From contig QJPP01001692.1 in NCBI GenBank assembly GCA_003996215.1, forward strand, positions 105,001-169,000: a stretch of DNA of 64,000 nucleotides, given 5' to 3'. The first letter of the stretch is position 1; every line of letters starts with the position of its first letter. The notes below the pieces were generated by a model. That model had not been told where the DNA came from and made no database searches. It saw only the letters and a program-made list of their open reading frames with translations. The position numbers and the translations under genes were made by a program. This document shows positions 12,501-23,021 of the stretch, in pieces. The stretch comes from Jaltomata sinuosa (lineage: Eukaryota > Streptophyta > Magnoliopsida > Solanales > Solanaceae).

Positions 12501-12842
12501 ACTTACTACTAACTAAATACTTACTAACTCTACGAATTTTTTTAAATACAGTGAGCATGCAATTCTTTTGAAAGCAAAATCAATGTCTTAATAAATGAAA
12601 TCTGAAAGTCATAAATACCTTTAAAACTGAACTGAAAATTAATATTGTACCGACTCGTCTATCATGCTTCTATCATATGAAAATAATTTATCCAGACAAG
12701 GCCCCATACTATCTTGATGCTCTACTAACAGTAACTAATGAGTGATAGATAAAATAAAGCTCTCTGAAAGCAAGACTGCCTCACCAATACTGAATGTGGG
12801 AGAACCTCATGATGTGTCTATTGCCGATTCTGAGCACCTCAA
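9511..12842. other. Intergenic, no recognisable gene
   Basis: AT-rich sequence with only short open frames that lack domain signatures. The segment 9511-10640 is somewhat richer in A/G and may be an old retroelement remnant. 11980-12330 is pyrimidine-rich on the plus strand and gives a charged, low-complexity minus-strand ORF. 12420-12510 (gtcatgcctcgagggcatac onward) looks like plant LTR-derived DNA but I cannot assign it. I see no tRNA or conserved RNA gene. Confidence 0.5.
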
Positions 12843-13393
12843 TGTCACGAGCGGGTCATGATGACGCCTACTATAACCCCCAGTAGGCAAGCCAAAATTC
12901 AAAGCGATGATTTACAATAAAGCCTAACATAAAAAATACGGAGGCAGAATAATAAGATAAATAAGCTACAAGTATAGATATACATAACAGTATAAAATAT
13001 ACAATACGAGCCCAAAGAAAATATATATAAGGAATCAATCCCGGACCTGATTTCACCAGTACAAGAGCCTTTAAGTACGAGAATAAGGCTAAATAAAATA
13101 CAACTGTCTATTAGAATACAAAATAAAGACAGTCATTCCAAGAGGGAAAGCAGTAAATCTCTAAATGCTGGGAGCTCACCATGATCCAAACAACAACATG
13201 CCACGAACGAGCAAATGATTAGCGAGGATGACTCGTACTAGGTGCAACATAAAAAAAATACAGAAGTGTAATATGAGTACCAAAACACGGTACCCAATAG
13301 GTGTTATAGGCCGATCGAACATAAAAAATAAAATATAATATAAGAGGCATGAAGGTAAAACTTAAATTGAAAGCTAGACTAGAATCTCATAAT
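12843..13393 (-). repeat. 3'-terminal part of a gypsy LTR, reverse orientation
   Basis: Read on the minus strand the segment ends cctactgggggttatagg, then the catcatgacc word, then CGTGACA at 12843. This is the end signature of the A-family LTRs (for example 9458-9510), with different bases between. Further in, the complement of 13290-13320 resembles the A-LTR text around gcccagtcggcctatgatac (9003-9025). It is a related family rather than A itself. The LTR is cut at 13393, where virus-derived sequence begins. Confidence 0.65.
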
Positions 13394-13437
13394 TATTTCT
13401 TCATTGAATTCTCGATACCGTGGATTCATAAATGGAC

Positions 13438-13646
13438 AGTATAATAAGAGTATGTGCTGTGTTCCTGACAGGCCCTTTGCTCAGGTAAAAGAGTTAGTCT
13501 CTTCCATACAGTCTTAAGAAATTATATGAAAAATTCCCGAATATTTCAGTTCTTATGCCTGCGTTTATGCGCCAGTATAAGGATGCTGAATTGCTAGATC
13601 ATAGACTATGGCGGATTACCGCCCGGTCTCCGATCCTGTAATCTGG
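13438..13646 (+). repeat. 209-bp viral leader direct repeat, left copy
   Basis: Matches 22056-22264 over its whole length; I find one clear mismatch (ctc versus ttc near the right end). The sequence belongs to the viral leader. Here it lies directly after the 44-bp fragment of the transactivator gene and directly before an inverted leader segment. Confidence 0.92.
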
Positions 13647-14040
13647 CGGGCTAAGGAGGTCATGGCTTGCTACAGGCTTGCCAGACAGAGACAATAAGAG
13701 TAGTTCTAGATCCGACTGTACCACCATCTCAGAACCAAGTCAAGAAACTTCATAAAAAATTCCTTTCTAATTTAATAAAGCTTAGATCCGTTCATGGTGC
13801 ATATAGGAGAGACGTTAGGTAAGAGACATAGATATGGAAGCCGTTTAGCCGGACATAGTCCTGGCTAGGAGAAGAGAACTATTTGAAAATTTAAAAAGTA
13901 AATACCTTAGAGGACGACCAAGAGCAAGGTTGCTTGCAAATACTGATCCAAAATTTTATTAAAGTCGGAACAGCGGCAAACGCTTTCTGATATTTTTCTT
14001 ACAAACTAGAGAGAAGAGAGAGAGAGCTAAGAATTTTCTG
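13647..14040 (-). repeat. 394-bp inverted viral leader segment, left arm
   Basis: This is the reverse complement of 21593-21986, with equal arm length and very few mismatches (one visible in the tract near 13770). It includes the complement of the viral leader, the AATAAA signal and the start of the transcribed region. It separates the left 209-bp repeat from the short leader text at 14085-14110 (tggtatatatgagatagatg), which follows that repeat directly at the right end. Confidence 0.92.
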
Positions 14041-14142
14041 ATAGATGATCTGATATGATATATCAGAGCCTAGAATTTGTTCATGGTATATATGAGATAG
14101 ATGTGAAAGTATTTGATGTAGATATGGAACTTCCTTGATTTT

Positions 14143-15270
14143 ATGGATCTCGGAGAATTGAGTACTAAAAGTACTAGACTCGAGGAGGTAGATATACCTC
14201 AAAACCTTGATTTGTTAAACAAATGGACGATTCCTAAAGTTCCTATTAAAACCATTTATGATTATGGTTGGTTTGATAAACTATCTACTAAGCAGTTGAT
14301 TAAAACGACTGAACAATCTTTAGCGTTAAATTCTTCTGAACAGACTATTCGTTTATTAAATAAATGAGATATTGATCTTTATAAAAATCAGTATAATTAT
14401 CTGCATATTGGCATGGTTCAAATTGCTTTTAAACCCCTCACCCTTAAAGGGTTACCGGAGACGTTCCTAGCTGCTCTCAGAGATGCTAGAAATTTAAATT
14501 TTCGACAGTCTCTTATGGGTTCGATTGAATCTACTGTGGCCTATGGTCCAGTTTATTTCAATACACAACCTAATTTGCAGTTATCTTTATCTGATATCAA
14601 TATTCTTGATGCTTTAACATTAAATGTTAAAACACATGGTTATAACTATGTGCCAGGTTCAGAACTCATAAGTTTATCTTATAGAATTTATTTCAAGTTA
14701 TTATCAACCTTGAATCCAAAGTGCAAGTTATACGATACTTCCGATCAAACTATTTTGATGGAAATAAATTTTGCAAGATCTAAGGTCACCACCAGGAGAC
14801 CTATCAAGTGGGAAGAATTAATTTCCCAATGACTTGGACTCTTGATTCGGTAATATCCCCAAGTCAATTAACAGATACGGTCACAAATTCAGAGTATTCT
14901 CATATTTCTCAAAATCCCGATGGAAAGGTGTGCATCCAGTTCACAGAAGGTAGCTATGCTCCTCATAGACAGTCCCTGTCTAACCATAGGCTCATGCCTC
15001 CGGTCAGTTCTGTTAATAACAGGCGATCTCTCAGTCACAGATTTTTGCCGGATATTCAACATATTTCTCCTATTGACCCAATTTATGGTCCAGCACGAAA
15101 TTGGTGCTGCTTCTCTTCACACTTTAGAATCTGATAATAACTCAGTTATTGAAAAGGTTAAAATTAACCCAGGTTCTAATATTGTGCAGGTTAATGATAT
15201 TCCTGATGACAGTTTTGATAAGGACTTTCCAACTCCTTCTGAAATGGAGTTTGACGTTAATAAGTTTTAA
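14143..15270 (+). pseudogene. Pararetroviral movement protein (ORF1), three lesions
   Basis: A 30K-superfamily movement protein of caulimovirids, which makes tubules or widens plasmodesmata for cell-to-cell spread. The start at 14143 is the first ATG of the frame. The core is seen at 14413-14832 with SLMGSIESTVAYGPVYFNTQP and LNVKTHGYNYVPGSELISLSY, typical of this family. Lesions: a TGA at 14365-14367, then a shift into another frame around 14810-14832, then a shift back between about 15000 and 15134. The C-terminal part is acidic and ends at a TAA sharing its last base with the next start codon. Expected length is about 375 residues. Not functional as it stands. Confidence 0.88.
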
Positions 15271-18200
15271 TGATTCCACACCAAATTGATTTTAGCCCAG
15301 GTTCCCTGGCAAGAAAACATATTCAAAAAGAATTTTTTGATAAAAGGTGGAATAAGTTTAAAACTTGGTTTTTTGATTCTTATAGCAAACAAGATATGAA
15401 CAATATTTCTCAAGAGTTTTATGAAACTTGTGCATTGCATAATCAAATTATGCATTTTGTTCCTTGGTTTATAACCACTTATCTGCCTTTATATGTCAAT
15501 GTTATTGAAAGGACTTATCACGAATCTAATGGGAAGTTAATAACAGCCATTTATCCTCCGCAGTCTGCTTTTGTTTTACCTAATAATACAGGTATAACTT
15601 TCAATGCTTTCCAAAAATTTATCGAGGAAGAAATTGCTTCTATAAGTATTTCTGAGATTAATAAGCTCATTTCTCAAAATAATTATTTGGGTTTATATGT
15701 CAAAGTTTTGGGAGAACATATTATCTCTCTCGATAAAAAACTAGGTGAAATGACTATTTTAATAAAGGATATAAAAGTTGATATAGCTAAGACCAATGTT
15801 GCTTCAACTAGTAAAGCAGAAGCTTCAACTAGTAAAGCAAAAGTGGTCCCTACCTTTATTCAAAGACCTCCTGAGATTCAGGATTTTAAGTTTAAATCAT
15901 TAAATGATTTGGAAGAACTTCTTGATAAAAAGTTTTCCAGTTTAAATATTAAACCAATCGAATTGACTAAAGAGTTTTCCGAAAAAATGGATCAAACTAG
16001 TGATTATAAAAATCATGTGTCCTCGGAGCTCAATAAGCTTAAAGGTTACCCCCGCAAGAATAGTGGTTATGCTAAACCTATGATGAATACTTTCTATTAT
16101 CCTCGTCCTACTCCCCAAGATGTCTTGATAGAAGAACGAGATTGGAACCAGACTAATACGTCTTACAGTGGTTCCGAGATTTACGAATGGAATCTCGATG
16201 GATTGACAGATAGGCAGTTGACCATTCTCGTCCATAGGATGCTTATGTACGCAACTATTTGCAAAAGCACCAAAAATAATGATAGAACTATCTGCAAAAT
16301 GATTGTTGCAGGTTTTACAGGACAGCTCAGAGGCTGGTGGGATAACTATTTAAGCGTAGAACAGAAAGCCATTATTGTTAATGCAATTGCAACTAACGAA
16401 GGTGTTGATAACCTAGGCTTTGCTCTCGAAAAGGATCGAGAAGATGCGGTTTACACCCTTGTGGTTACCATTTTAGAACACTTTAATGGTAGATTTACCT
16501 CACAGTATGAAACGATTCGTACCTTACTAAATGGTCTCAAATGCCCTACGTTGACCAAATGGAGATGGTACAAAGATACGTTTCTAAGTCGGGTTATGGA
16601 ATTACCCGAAAACAAATATGAATATTGGAAAGCTAAGTTCATAGACGGCCTTCCTTCATTATTCGCAGAAAGGGTTAGAAAGACCCTAAGAGGAAACCAC
16701 GTTGAAATTCCTTATAGGGATTATACTTACGGGTATTTAATAGGAGTTTGCACTCAAGAAGGATTAAACTTGTGCAACGAGCTCCTTATGTCACAGCAGC
16801 TTAAGATGAATAAGCGTAAGGAAAGATCTCAGCTTGGAGACTTTTGTACACAGTTCGGTTTACCTGAACCAGCAGCTTATAGCAGCAAAAAGGAGTACTA
16901 CCGGTCTCCCAGAACTGAAGGTTCTAACAGGAGACGAAGATCTAGACGAAGATCTAAAGAAGAAAGAGACGCTAGAAGAAGCTCTCATAAATCTAATAGA
17001 TTTACCAAAGATCGGTCAGGGAGAGACCTTTCTAAAATCAAATGTTACAAATGTGGTAAGCAAGGGCATATTGCTCCAAATTGCAAATTGAATAAGCTTA
17101 AAGCTTTAGAACTCGATGCAGAACTGCATGATAAGGTTTATAGTTTATTATACACCTCCGGTTCTGATGAGGATTATGAATCATATTCAGAAGCAGAATC
17201 AGATATTGATCTCATTGATTTATCTGACCCTGAAGAACAGGTTAATAGCTCATGCACCACTTGCAAAGGTAATATATGCACCTGTGAAGGAGATGAAATC
17301 TACAAGTTACAATCACAATTTCAAGATTTCAATCTTAATATGTTTACTTCTGAAGGAGATGAAATCTACAAGTTACAATCACAATTTCAAGATTTCAATC
17401 TTAATATGTTTACTTCTGATAATGTGATTGAATTATTAAAAGAAGTTACTGATAACAAACTTCTTGAAAAGATTATTAATCTTGCCACTGCTAATGATTC
17501 TGGCTCTTCAAAACCTTTTGTGAATAACAAGAAAAATGATTTTGAATATGATGCCCCTTACTCATTAAAAGAGGTTGATAACCGTTTAATGATAAAAAAT
17601 TCTTTTATTGAAAAGGATGCTTCTTTTGATGATCTAAAAGAAGAGGTTGAAAATCTCAAGAGAGAAATAAAAACTCTCAAGCATAATCAGACTATTTGCG
17701 ACAAAAGGATTTCCCAGATTGAGGAAAATAACCCGACGCATATCAGTCCTATTCAAGCCAGTTCTTCAAAAGGTAAAGAGGTTTGCCATGAGGAACCTAC
17801 TACTAGTGATCCTGAAACTAATATGTTTCTAGGAATGATGCAGGTTGTCACTGCCCACAAATGGTATGTTAAATGCACCATTTTAATTGATAATAGTTTC
17901 TCTATTACTAATGTTGCTATGATTGACAGCGGGGCAGATGTTAGCTGCATTCAAGAAGGTCTTGTCCCCTCAAAATACTTTCAAAAAGCTGCGCATATGG
18001 TAAAATTCGCATCAGGACATGCTTTAGATATAAAGTACAAACTTTCAAATACAAAAATTTGCCAGAACAAGGTTTGCATTACACATTTCTTCTTTCTGGT
18101 AAAAAATCAGTTGCATCCTCCAATTATACTTGGAACGCCTTTTATAAATGCAATATATCCTTTTACGAATATTGATTCCAAAGGATTTTCAGCTTCATAC

Positions 18201-19771
18201 GAAGACAATAAAATAAGTTATACTTTTATCACAGAGCCAGTAACTCGTGAAATTGATGCTTTGATTAATATAAAGCAAAAACATGTTGATTCGTTACAAT
18301 ATGAACTCTTTAGCGTGAATATATTTGAGTCTCTTAAATCTGCTAAAGTAAAGGAAAAAATAAAATTAATTTCCGAGCAGATCTCCGTTGATATTTGCGC
18401 AGATCACCCCAGTGCCTTTTGGAATCGCAAAAAGCACATTGTTACTCTTCCATATGAGGAGGATTTCTCAGAGGATAATATCCCGACCAAGTCTCGTCCC
18501 TGCCAAATGAATTCTGAATTAGTGAAATTCTGCAAAAGGGAAATCGATACTTTACTGCAAAAAGGTTTAATAAAACCATCAAAGTCTCCTTGGTCGTGCA
18601 CAGCGTTTTATGTAAATAATGCTGCAGAAAAGGAACGAGGAGCGCCCAGGTTAGTAATAAATTACAAACCTTTAAACAAATGTTTAAAATGGGTAAGGTA
18701 TCCTATTCCCAATAAACGAGATTTATTATCCAGGTTATACGACGCCAATATATTTTCAAAATTTGATTTAAAATCAGGTTATTGGCAGATTCAGATTTTC
18801 AAAGAGCATTCTTATAGGACTGCTTTTAATGTTCCTTTTGGGCAATACGAGTGGAATGTCATGCCATTCGGTTTAAAAAATGCCCCATCAGAATTTCAAA
18901 AATTATGAATGACATCTTCAATCCATATATGGATTTTACTATTGTTTATATTGATGATATTCTGGTGTTTTCCAAAACCCTTGAAATGCATATAAAACAC
19001 CTTGATATCTTCAAGAAAATCGTTATACAAAATGGTTTAGTTATTTCGAAACCAAAAATGAGTCTGTTTCAAACAGAAGTTGGCTTTCTCGGACACCTTA
19101 TTTGTCAAGGAAAAGTCACTCCTATCCAGAGGGCCATTGACTTTGCATCAAAGTTTCCTGACGTTATTACTGATAGAACTCAGTTATAGAGATTCTTGGG
19201 TAGTTTAAATTACATCTCCTCTTTTTATAAGAATCTTTCTCGTGATTTAGCTCTGTTATATGACAGGTTAAAGAAGGATTATAAATCCCCGTGGACTAAT
19301 AGTCACACCACTTTGGTAAAGAACATCAAATTACGAGTTCAGTCTTTACCCTGCTTAACTCTTGCTAACCCTGCTTGGCAAAAAATTATTGAAACAGATG
19401 CTTCAAATATTGGTTATGGTGGGATTCTTAAACAGATTAATCCCAATGACAAAAATGAATATCTTATAAGATTTCATTCAGGAAAATGGACAGAAGCCCA
19501 GAAAAAATATGCAACTGTGGCTCATGAAATGCTTACGATTGTTAAGTGTGTCCTTAAATTTCAAGATGATTTATATAATCAGAAGTTTTTAATAAAAACT
19601 GATGCTCAATCAGTCAAATACATGTTTGACAAAGATTTTAAGCATGATGCGTCTAAACTTATTTTTGCAAGATGGCAGGCTCAACTAGCCCCATTTGATT
19701 TTGATATCCATTATAAGAAGGGAATTGATAATTCTTTACCTGACTTCTTATCCAGAGAATATATCCAATAA
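15270..19771 (+). pseudogene. Pararetroviral polyprotein (ORF2: coat, protease, RT, RNase H), two lesions
   Basis: About 1,500 residues. Order: N-terminal region; coat protein core (about residues 290-530); basic Arg/Ser-rich stretch; CCHC zinc knuckle CYKCGKQGHIAPNC (about residue 591) that binds nucleic acid; acidic linker with a 22-residue tandem duplication; a coiled-coil-like stretch (17620-17740); aspartic protease with DSGAD (about residue 885); reverse transcriptase from about 18440 with YIDDIL near 18945-18965; RNase H 19370-19760 with a TDAS motif. The frame opened at 15270 ends at 18906-18908 after a one-base change in an A-rich run within RT, and resumes in another frame; a TAG follows at 19187-19189. 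The first 1,212 residues are uninterrupted, which is notable for an endogenous copy. Confidence 0.93.
17286..17417 (+). repeat. 66-bp in-frame tandem duplication in the viral polyprotein
   Basis: 17286-17351 and 17352-17417 appear identical, starting gaaggagatgaaatc. Each encodes 22 residues beginning EGDEIYKLQSQ and ending NMFTS. It lies between the zinc knuckle and the protease, keeps the frame, and lengthens an acidic linker. Confidence 0.95.
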
Positions 19772-19772
19772 A

Positions 19773-19958
19773 ATGTTTTATTTGACATTCCTTTCAGAAA
19801 AGACCTTAGTTTCCATTTTAAAGGTAATTATATTACCAAAAGATCTTAAATATCTTATTGTTGAAATCATTGTAAATGATGTTGTAAGAGAAGATTTCTC
19901 TATACATGATTACTCAGAAGAGATCCGGGAAGACTTAACAGATTATTTTACAGAATGA
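19773..19958 (+). CDS. Small pararetroviral ORF3, 61 residues, unknown function
   Basis: Begins two bases after the stop of the polyprotein and ends in the ATGA overlap with the transactivator start, so it fills the gap exactly. The product has a hydrophobic N-terminal half (MFYLTFLSEKTLVSILKVII) and an acidic C-terminal half (DYSEEIREDLTDYFTE). It is undisrupted. A small ORF at this place fits the four-ORF plan of solendoviruses, but I do not know a function and none is visible. It may be translated by coupled or reinitiating ribosomes, as is typical for caulimovirids that have a transactivator. Confidence 0.6.
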   Translation: MFYLTFLSEKTLVSILKVIILPKDLKYLIVEIIVNDVVREDFSIHDYSEEIREDLTDYFTE

Positions 19959-21421
19959 CTAAAGTATTTCCCTACAGGATGGACCCGCCTTGGCGGCAAG
20001 TTCGAGGAAGAGGAAGGGGAAGATCAGCCCCGGAAAGGTCCTCTCAGAATACCAGTTCTCAAGGATCGTCATATCGATCAAGCTACCCGGTCATACAGCT
20101 GGGAAATAGAAGCCTAATTAATCAAAGGATTTCTAACGAAGGTGAAGCTTCATCTTCCGCTGTTCCACAGCAGGTCATTAATTTGGAAGAAATTCCAAAA
20201 GATAGCCCGTTATACGAGCATGCGCAAGCATATTTGCAGGCACAAATGCAAAAAGGTGATACCTTTGCTTCGGTCACAAAAGAGGATAATGATGATATCA
20301 AATCCTACGAAAAACTCCCAAAAAGAGAAATTATATTTCTTTTAGAAAACTGTGATATTCAGAGGAGAAACGAACCATGGAAAATATTCCAACGGTATCT
20401 AATTAAAGGGTTATACTACCCGGGTGAGTCATACAAAACTCGGGCATATTATGAAACAATCTTAACAAGCACCGGAAGTGCAGAAGTTCAACACTTCATG
20501 AGTCCTGGTTATAGTATTGAAGAGGGAGTTTATAACTTCTCAAAAATTATTATTAAACAGATTATATCTGTTGAAGATTGGGGAATGTCAACAATGAGAG
20601 AAAGGCAGATCAGCCTTAAAGGCATTTCTATAAGTTTTACTTACTGGGATTATATCCAAGCCTTTGATAAAGTATTTTATTATAATAATGAAAGAAACAA
20701 GCACACATGGTTTGTTAAAATCTGTGCGAAAATATTTACAGGGACAATCCCTAATTGGTTTATCAACTGGTGGTCATACCACGGGCCTACGGTGAACATT
20801 TTACCCCCGATATTTCTTCAGTTATACAGAGATTGGGCAAAAGTGTCCCCCTTTATGAATGAATTATATCACGCAGATCATATCTGCTGGTTAGAGAAAA
20901 TCGACTAAGTCTATTTCTTCATTGAATTCTCGATACCGTGGATTCATAAATGGACTCCTGAGGTCGGCTTCACCGAAGAAAATATTTCTGCGTTATACCG
21001 GGTCTTTTACAATAATTTCTGGGAAAAATTACTCAGAAAAGATACTAAGTCCAAAGAAATGATTGGGCATGAATTGATTGACACTATTGAAAAAACTGTC
21101 GAAGAGTATAAAAACCTTCCTCAGAAAAAGATTAATGTCCATAATCCCTCAGTTATACACATGGCCAGGAGAATCTCCACTCAAGAAGGAGATAAAGAAG
21201 CGATGATAAGCGCTTACTTGGAAGAGTTAAAAAGAAATTTGCTGGAAAACATAACTCAGATTGATAAATATGATACTTCAATGCGAAGTGAGACCAGCAA
21301 TGAAGAAGCCCAGCGCAACAATGAAGAAGTTATACTTTCTACAGAAGAGTTGCAGGATACCGAAGACCTATTGCGGTCCCTGAAAGCTATGGAAAAAAGA
21401 CATGGCAAAAACAAAATATGA
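19955..21421 (+). pseudogene. Pararetroviral transactivator/inclusion-body protein (ORF4), one stop
   Basis: Homologous to caulimovirid TAV, which lets ribosomes reinitiate on the polycistronic RNA and forms the inclusion-body matrix. The N-terminus is basic and Ser/Arg-rich (WRQVRGRGRGRSAPERSSQ). The conserved TAV core is at about residues 130-300, with motifs such as KGLYYPGESYKTRAYYETIL and GTIPNWFINWWSYHGP. A single TAA at 20906-20908 stops the frame after 317 residues; the same frame continues to 21421 with an acidic, helical C-terminus. Apart from that stop the full length of about 488 residues is open. The 44 bases just after the stop also occur at 13394-13437. Confidence 0.9.
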
Positions 21422-21439
21422 GGAAGACAGAAGATAAAC

Positions 21440-21600
21440 TGTCACGTCACTATTATACAGTATATAAACTGTTTAAACAGTAGATTCACTGTTTAGGGAC
21501 CCATATGGGGACCCATCCCTACTGTACATAGATTCCTTATGTTTTATTTCTTTTTCTATATAAGTCCTCATTTTGTTAAGTAGGAGGACACACAGAAAAT
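21440..21600 (+). promoter_or_regulatory. Candidate pararetroviral promoter
   Basis: A good TATA box, ctatataag, lies at 21556-21564 downstream of the last viral gene, where the caulimovirid genomic RNA promoter sits. Upstream are gtcacgtcac (21441-21450; its complement holds a TGACG word as in as-1 elements), the 14-bp perfect palindrome ACTGTTTAAACAGT (21468-21481), and a repeated gggaccca word (21496-21515). Transcription would start near 21590, just where the inverted-repeat arm begins. Activity is inferred only. Confidence 0.6.
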
Positions 21601-21986
21601 TCTTAGCTCTCTCTCTCTTCTCTCTAGTTTGTAAGAAAAATATCAGAAAGCGTTTGCCGCTGTTCCGACTTTAATAAAATTTTGGATCAGTATTTGCAAG
21701 CAACCTTGCTCTTGGTCGTCCTCTAAGGTATTTACTTTTTAAATTTTCAAATAGTTCTCTTCTCCTAGCCAGGACTATGTCCGGCTAAACGGCTTCCATA
21801 TCTATGTCTCTTACCTAACGTCTCTCCTATATGCACCATGAACGGATCTAAGCTTTATTAAAATAGAAAGGAATTTTTTATGAAGTTTCTTGACTTGGTT
21901 CTGAGATGGTGGTACAGTCGGATCTAGAACTACTCTTATTGTCTCTGTCTGGCAAGCCTGTAGCAAGCCATGACCTCCTTAGCCCG
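21593..21986 (+). repeat. 394-bp viral leader segment, right arm of inverted repeat
   Basis: Forward-oriented leader starting about 30 bases after the TATA box and matched in reverse complement by 13647-14040. It contains the polyadenylation signal at 21673-21678 and pyrimidine tracts typical of caulimovirid leaders. Confidence 0.92.
21673..21678 (+). terminator. Viral polyadenylation signal AATAAA
   Basis: AATAAA lies about 110 bases after the TATA box. This short spacing fits the terminally redundant RNA of caulimovirids, in which the signal is bypassed on the first pass. Confidence 0.55.
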
Positions 21987-22055
21987 AGATATGTGTTGAA
22001 AAGGGCGCCTCTTGGTCCGGTTAGAACCGCTATTGGGTTAGAACCGTTGGACAAG

Positions 22056-22264
22056 AGTATAATAAGAGTATGTGCTGTGTTCCTGACAGGCCCTTTGCTC
22101 AGGTAAAAGAGTTAGTCTCTTCCATACAGTCTTAAGAAATTATATGAAAAATTCCCGAATATTTCAGTTCTTATGCCTGCGTTTATGCGCCAGTATAAGG
22201 ATGCTGAATTGCTAGATCATAGACTATGGCGGATTACCGCCCGGTCTTCGATCCTGTAATCTGG
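22056..22264 (+). repeat. 209-bp viral leader direct repeat, right copy
   Basis: Matches 13438-13646. It is followed by tatatatgagatagatgtga, which at the left end appears only after the inverted segment. Between this copy and the right inverted arm lie 69 bases (21987-22055) with no counterpart at the left end. Confidence 0.92.
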
Positions 22265-22320
22265 TATATATGAGATAGATGTGAAAGATCTATGAGATAG
22301 ATGATATATATGAGATAAAT

Positions 22321-22321
22321 G

Positions 22322-22391
<70 letters not shown>
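22321..22391 (+). repeat. (AAT)n microsatellite
   Basis: About 23 units of a trinucleotide with one interruption (aatgataat near 22354), directly following short gatagatga-type repeats at the end of the viral leader. Confidence 0.95.
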
Positions 22392-22395
<4 letters not shown>

Positions 22396-22789
22396 TAAAA
22401 ATAAAAAACACTCAATATAAGCACACCGGAAGAAACAGAAGAGAAAAAGAACAGATGAAGAAAAATAAGATAGAGGGAAAATGATACCCTTACCGTGTAT
22501 CATCAATGGAGAAGGCAAATACATAGAGATAGAGAAACTACAAAGTGCTAGTAGAAAGGCATATGGCTTAACACGTGTAAACAAAAAGACGAATATGAAA
22601 GGGCTGCAATTGAAAAAATAAAAACAAAAATGTCCGTGATAATAAACAATAATTTCAAAAGTATCCTTGTTCGTACACACTAATTGTCAATTCTAAATAA
22701 AGGTAATGAAAATGTTTTTCTAATTAATTAATCAAATATAAACATAATTTTATAAAAAGAATAAAAATATAATTTTAACAAAAATTACT

Positions 22790-23015
22790 ACTCCATTCGC
22801 ATCATTTTATTTGTCATCTTTATTAAAAATAAATAATTCATAATATTTATTATTTTAAAAAATTAAAATATATTGTTATTTATTTTAATATTTATCCTTA
22901 ATTATAAATGTAAAAAATATTAAAATAAGAAGAATAATAAATAATAATTAAATTAAATTTTTTTATTTAATATTTTTTAAAGGACATGAAGAAGAAGAAA
23001 TGACAAGTAAAATAA
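22790..23015. repeat. Possible degenerate MITE upstream of the P450 gene
   Basis: Starts ctactccattcgcatcattt with ttatttgtcatct, and ends with the near complement gaagaaatgacaagtaaaat. Very AT-rich inside. It resembles decayed Stowaway-like foldback elements; the ends are not clean. Confidence 0.35.
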
Positions 23016-23021
23016 TTCCTA

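Larger units (their letters stand above)
13394..22320 (+). mobile_element. Endogenous pararetrovirus (Caulimoviridae, solendovirus-like)
   Basis: Gene order is movement protein, coat protein-protease-RT-RNase H polyprotein, small ORF, transactivator/inclusion-body protein, then a promoter and leader. Neighbouring ORFs touch or overlap as in caulimovirids (TAATG at 15268-15272, ATGA at 19955-19958). There is no integrase, as expected for a virus that integrates passively. This order matches tobacco vein clearing virus and the endogenous elements of tomato, tobacco and potato. Only about half a dozen lesions break the genes, so it is fairly young, but every large gene except the small ORF carries at least one. 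The ends are rearranged, with 209-bp direct and 394-bp inverted repeats and a 44-bp stray piece of the transactivator gene (13394-13437, matching 20912-20955). Confidence 0.93.

Noticed and set aside
14061..14069. tatcagagc, similar to the end of a tRNA-Met primer-binding site, in the viral leader
   Set aside because: Only nine bases match, the preceding bases are wrong, and the region is rearranged. It may be a remnant of the true site but cannot be called.
13394..22320. Episomal virus contamination rather than integrated copy
   Set aside because: Stops and frameshifts in every large gene, rearranged ends and direct joins to a plant LTR fragment and plant intergenic DNA fit an integrated, decaying copy.
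22217..22680. Minus-strand frames rich in Tyr or Ile
   Set aside because: They come from the AAT microsatellite and are not genes.
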